The notes under the pieces are model-generated. The model was not told the origin of the DNA and searched no databases. It saw only the letters and a program-made list of their open reading frames with translations. The position numbers and the translations under genes are program-made. Positions 15,525 to 17,127 of a stretch of 17,127 nt of DNA are shown one piece after another; within the stretch, counting starts at the first letter, position 1, and each line of letters begins with the position of its first letter. The DNA is from Legionellaceae bacterium (GTDB taxonomy: Bacteria; Pseudomonadota; Gammaproteobacteria; Legionellales; Legionellaceae). Where the stretch lies: positions 1 through 17,127 of the forward strand of contig CANNIJ010000024.1 of NCBI GenBank assembly GCA_947505025.1, given 5' to 3'.

Positions 15525-15663
15525 CTACGACGCAATAAATAACCTAGTTCATCTCGACATGATTAATCAAATTGAAGTATTTTGTGCTGATGTGAGGAAC
15601 ATGAGCAAGAAAATTACAGAATACAAGCGGGCATTAAGCCAATTCATTGACAATAAATTTTGA
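15525..15663 (+). pseudogene. 3' fragment of an unidentified gene abutting the IS end
   Basis: A frame stays open from the right IS end to a TGA at 15661-15663 and reads like protein: residues such as AINNLVHLDMINQIEVF and ITEYKRALSQFIDNKF. From the ATG at 15559 it would be 34 residues, with no clear ribosome binding site. The mix of helix-like, amphipathic residues suggests the C-terminus of a gene truncated by the insertion or a later deletion. No matching 5' part was found left of the element (14806-14902), and the family is not recognised. The -35 box of the next promoter overlaps its stop codon. Confidence 0.35.
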
Positions 15664-15688
15664 CAAAAAGGATAATCATTGCTATTGT
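15660..15688 (+). promoter_or_regulatory. sigma70-like promoter of the Phd/PIN toxin-antitoxin operon
   Basis: A consensus TTGACA (15660-15665) is followed after exactly 17 bases by TATTGT (15683-15688). Transcription would start near 15695, about 30 bases before the antitoxin ATG at 15724. This rules out the longer frame from 15679 as the translated form. Confidence 0.68.
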
Positions 15689-15708
15689 GTACTTATGTGT
15701 ACGCAATA
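15683..15708. promoter_or_regulatory. palindromic operator candidate of the first toxin-antitoxin operon
   Basis: TATTGTGTAC (15683-15692) and GTACGCAATA (15699-15708) form an inverted repeat with one mismatched pair and a 6-base spacer. It starts at the first base of the -10 box and covers the expected transcription start. Type II antitoxins of the Phd/YefM group usually repress their own promoter by binding such palindromes, so this is the likely binding site. Confidence 0.6.
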
Positions 15709-15723
15709 TTAAGGATTGCCATT

Positions 15724-15987
15724 ATGAGCGCAAATGTTTTGAAAGTAGGCATGCGAGAGTTTCGCGCACACTTGCCACAATACCTATTAAATGCCGTGCC
15801 TGTTGCGATCACGCGTCATGGTGAGACTGTCGGCTACTATATTCCGACTCGTCATCACGTAGAGCAAGCTGAGCTAGATGCTTTAAAACAGGCAGCTATG
15901 GCACTTGAAAAATTACTTTTTTCTCATGGCGTAACAGAAGATGAGTTATTTCAAGAATTCCGCTCTCTGAGAGAAGGGAAAGAATAA
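15724..15987 (+). CDS. Phd/YefM-like antitoxin, partner of the PIN toxin
   Basis: The 87-residue protein has a Phd/YefM-like N-terminal half (VGMREFRAHLPQYL, then PVAITRHGETVGYYIPT), which dimerises and binds DNA. A helical, charged C-terminal half follows (QAELDALKQAAMALEKLL and DELFQEFRSLREGKE), which would wrap the toxin. The ATG at 15724 is preceded by AAGGA at 8 bases and lies just after the predicted transcription start. The frame extends up to 15679, but that codon would be upstream of the transcript. The stop overlaps the toxin start by one base (TAATG), giving translational coupling. It should both neutralise the PIN ribonuclease and repress the operon. Confidence 0.87.
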   Translation: MSANVLKVGMREFRAHLPQYLLNAVPVAITRHGETVGYYIPTRHHVEQAELDALKQAAMALEKLLFSHGVTEDELFQEFRSLREGKE

Positions 15988-16421
15988 TGTCGTCCAGTAT
16001 GCTGGTTTTAGATGCGAATATTCTCATTCGCGCGGTACTTGGTAATCGAGTAAGAACGTTGCTTACAACATACGCTGGAGTTGTCGATTTTTTTGCACCA
16101 GATGTTTGTATGGCAGATGCTCAGAAATATTTACCCATGCTTTTCGAAAAACGATCACTTCCGGTGGAACCAGCATTAACATTGCTTTCTAGCCTTGAGT
16201 GCCTCCTGCATATCGTGGATGAAAATGTTTATAAGTCGCTAGCAGATGATGCGCGCCTTCGCATAAAAAGCCGTGACATTAGAGATTGGCCTATAGTAGC
16301 AACAGCTTTAACGCTAAACTGTCCAATCTGGACAGAAGATCAGGATTTTTTTGGCTCAGGGATCCCAACATGGACAACGGATAGAATTCATATTTATTTT
16401 GAAACGTCTGCTGCGAGATAA
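15987..16421 (+). CDS. PIN-domain ribonuclease toxin (VapC-like)
   Basis: The 144-residue protein has a PIN-domain layout. The first strand LVLDANILIRAVLG carries Asp9 and Asn11. The C-terminal half has RDIRDWPIVATALTLNCPIW with Asp97 and Asp100, then TEDQDFFG with Asp118 and Asp120 and a final WTTDRI. PIN toxins use such clustered acids to hold Mg or Mn and cut RNA, often tRNA or rRNA. The second acidic position, usually Glu in the helix after the second strand, is occupied here by MADAQKYL, where only Asp44 is available. The start overlaps the antitoxin stop by one base. The Phd/YefM-type antitoxin with a PIN toxin is a known pairing, distinct from the classical VapB (AbrB-like) arrangement. 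Confidence 0.86.
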   Translation: MSSSMLVLDANILIRAVLGNRVRTLLTTYAGVVDFFAPDVCMADAQKYLPMLFEKRSLPVEPALTLLSSLECLLHIVDENVYKSLADDARLRIKSRDIRDWPIVATALTLNCPIWTEDQDFFGSGIPTWTTDRIHIYFETSAAR

Positions 16422-16465
16422 AATTAAGGGCTGATCCTTCAACCCACCATCGAATACGCACTGAT

Positions 16466-16495
16466 TTGACATAACAGTATAATAAACCCTATAAT
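16466..16495 (+). promoter_or_regulatory. sigma70-like promoter of the second toxin-antitoxin operon
   Basis: TTGACA (16466-16471) and TATAAT (16490-16495), both perfect, are separated by 18 bases. A second TATAAT lies 12 bases earlier (16478-16483). The start of transcription would fall near 16502, leaving a leader of about 30 bases. Confidence 0.7.
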
Positions 16496-16508
16496 TAAAC
16501 CACAATAC

Positions 16509-16527
16509 AGGTCTTTATTTAGGTCTT
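16509..16527 (+). repeat. direct AGGTCTT repeat in the leader of the second toxin-antitoxin operon
   Basis: AGGTCTT occurs at 16509-16515 and 16521-16527, 12 bases apart, just after the predicted transcription start. It may be part of the antitoxin operator. The second copy also supplies the AGG that can pair with the ribosome before the ATG at 16532. Confidence 0.45.
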
Positions 16528-16531
16528 AAAA

Positions 16532-16783
16532 ATGCAAACTTTATATGCAACACAAGTCGCTAGCATTAGCGAATTAAAGAAAAATCCAACCAAGCTCATT
16601 AATGATGCGCATGGAATGCCCGTGGTTATTCTCAACCACAACATCGCCGCCGCTTACTTGATCCCAGTGGAAACGTTTGAAAAACTGATGGATGCTGTTG
16701 ATGATAACGAGCTAAAGAATATAGTAGAGCAACGCCTTTCAGCACCATTTACATCAATTAAGGTTGAGCTTGATGATCTATGA
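16532..16783 (+). CDS. Phd/YefM (StbD-like) antitoxin of a RelE-type module
   Basis: The 83-residue protein has the antitoxin pattern VASISELKKNPTKLINDAHG followed by PVVILNHNIAAAYLIPVETFEKLMD, typical of the Phd/YefM/StbD fold. This part forms the DNA-binding dimer. The C-terminal tail (NELKNIVEQRLSAPFTSIKV) is the expected toxin-binding segment. An AGGTCTT leader repeat provides the ribosome binding site about 7 bases before the ATG. It overlaps the toxin gene by 11 bases. It differs clearly from the antitoxin at 15724, so the two modules are not a simple duplication. Confidence 0.9.
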   Translation: MQTLYATQVASISELKKNPTKLINDAHGMPVVILNHNIAAAYLIPVETFEKLMDAVDDNELKNIVEQRLSAPFTSIKVELDDL

Positions 16784-17066
16784 GCTGCATTTTCATCCTC
16801 TTGCCTTAAAAGAGTGGAAAAAACTGTCACAGGAATTACAGGAGCAATTTAAAAAACAATTGAAGCGGCGACTTGAAAACCCGCATGTGATTTCTGCCAA
16901 ATTGAGCGGGCAGCTTAAGGATTGTTACAAGATCAAATTACATCAAGCGGGCTATCGATTGGTCTATCAAGTTAACGACAATAAAATGATTCTCTTGGTT
17001 GTTGCTGTGGGCAAACGAAACAAAAATAAAGTCTATGAGTCAGCCGAAGGTAGGCAGGAGCCGTAG
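16773..17066 (+). CDS. RelE/StbE-family mRNA interferase toxin
   Basis: The 97-residue basic protein (from the ATG at 16773) reads MIYELHFHPLALKEWKKLSQ, then EQFKKQLKRRLENPHV, LKDCYKIKL, GYRLVYQV and VVAVGKRNKNKVY. This is a close match to the RelE/StbE pattern, in which the toxin cuts mRNA in the ribosomal A site. The basic residues and the RLVY and GKR segments expected for substrate binding are present, so it looks intact. The frame opens at a TTG (16764), but the ATG at 16773 with AAGG 9 bases upstream is preferred. The start lies inside the antitoxin gene, which couples their synthesis. Only one base separates its stop from the next ATG. Confidence 0.91.
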   Translation: MIYELHFHPLALKEWKKLSQELQEQFKKQLKRRLENPHVISAKLSGQLKDCYKIKLHQAGYRLVYQVNDNKMILLVVAVGKRNKNKVYESAEGRQEP

Positions 17067-17067
17067 T

Positions 17068-17127
17068 ATGAATAAGGTACGTTATGATGTGTGCCCCTGT
17101 GATTCTCAAAAAAGTTATTTATCCTGT
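17068..17127 (+). CDS. SEC-C motif protein, YchJ-like (partial, cut by window edge)
   Basis: An ATG at 17068 is preceded by AGGAG at 7 bases and opens a frame that runs to the window edge (20 residues). It contains CPCDSQKSYLSC, the CPC-x-S-x-x-S-Y-x-x-C start of SEC-C metal-binding motifs, which usually reads CPCGSxxxYxxCC. In the YchJ (UPF0225) family this motif opens the protein, as here. SEC-C motifs bind zinc. The start codon lies one base after the toxin stop, so at least some expression is probably from the toxin-antitoxin transcript. The identity beyond the motif cannot be judged. Confidence 0.6.
   Translation, partial: MNKVRYDVCPCDSQKSYLSC

Noticed and set aside
15679..15723. Extended start of the Phd-like antitoxin
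   Set aside because: This part lies over the -10 box and palindrome and mostly before the expected transcription start. The ATG at 15724 has a proper ribosome binding site.

Overview
This window looks like chromosome from a gammaproteobacterium of the order Legionellales (Legionella, Coxiella, Berkiella or Aquicella type). The best taxonomic marker is the truncated gene at the left edge, whose protein has the look of the Legionella major outer membrane protein family. The moderately AT-rich composition and the housekeeping genes agree with this. The genus cannot be fixed from sequence alone.

Positions 1-2855 hold an outer-membrane porin (minus strand, cut by the edge) divergent from RNase T (rnt). 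RNase T converges on a two-gene redox operon on the minus strand, a CGFS monothiol glutaredoxin (grxD) and a typical 2-Cys peroxiredoxin, joined by an ATGA overlap. A perfect 15-bp hairpin sits between the convergent genes.

Positions 2931-7410 are a plus-strand housekeeping run, typA/bipA - nadK - recN, with a good sigma70-like promoter ahead of typA. Positions 7449-9611 are a minus-strand accessory block. It holds a tiny secreted His/Tyr/Trp-rich repeat peptide, a larger secreted Gly/Asn/Tyr-rich protein with a related leader, a small GIY-YIG domain protein and a ZIP-like membrane protein.

Positions 9750-14805 carry manC (GDP-mannose synthesis) and then the replication-initiation cluster dnaA - dnaN - recF. 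The usual partners rpmH (upstream) and gyrB (downstream) are absent from their common positions. After recF comes a decayed, internally deleted IS5-family element with perfect 18-bp terminal inverted repeats, and a gene fragment abutting its right end.

The right end holds two different type II toxin-antitoxin modules: a Phd/YefM-like antitoxin with a PIN-domain toxin, and a Phd/YefM-like antitoxin with a RelE/StbE-like toxin. Each has a recognisable promoter, and the first has a palindrome over its -10 box. The second is followed after one base by the start of a gene for a SEC-C (YchJ-like) protein, cut by the window edge.

No tRNA, rRNA or CRISPR array was seen. The most unusual parts are the secreted repeat-peptide pair at 7449-8359 and the remodelled dnaA locus with its IS remnant and toxin-antitoxin modules.
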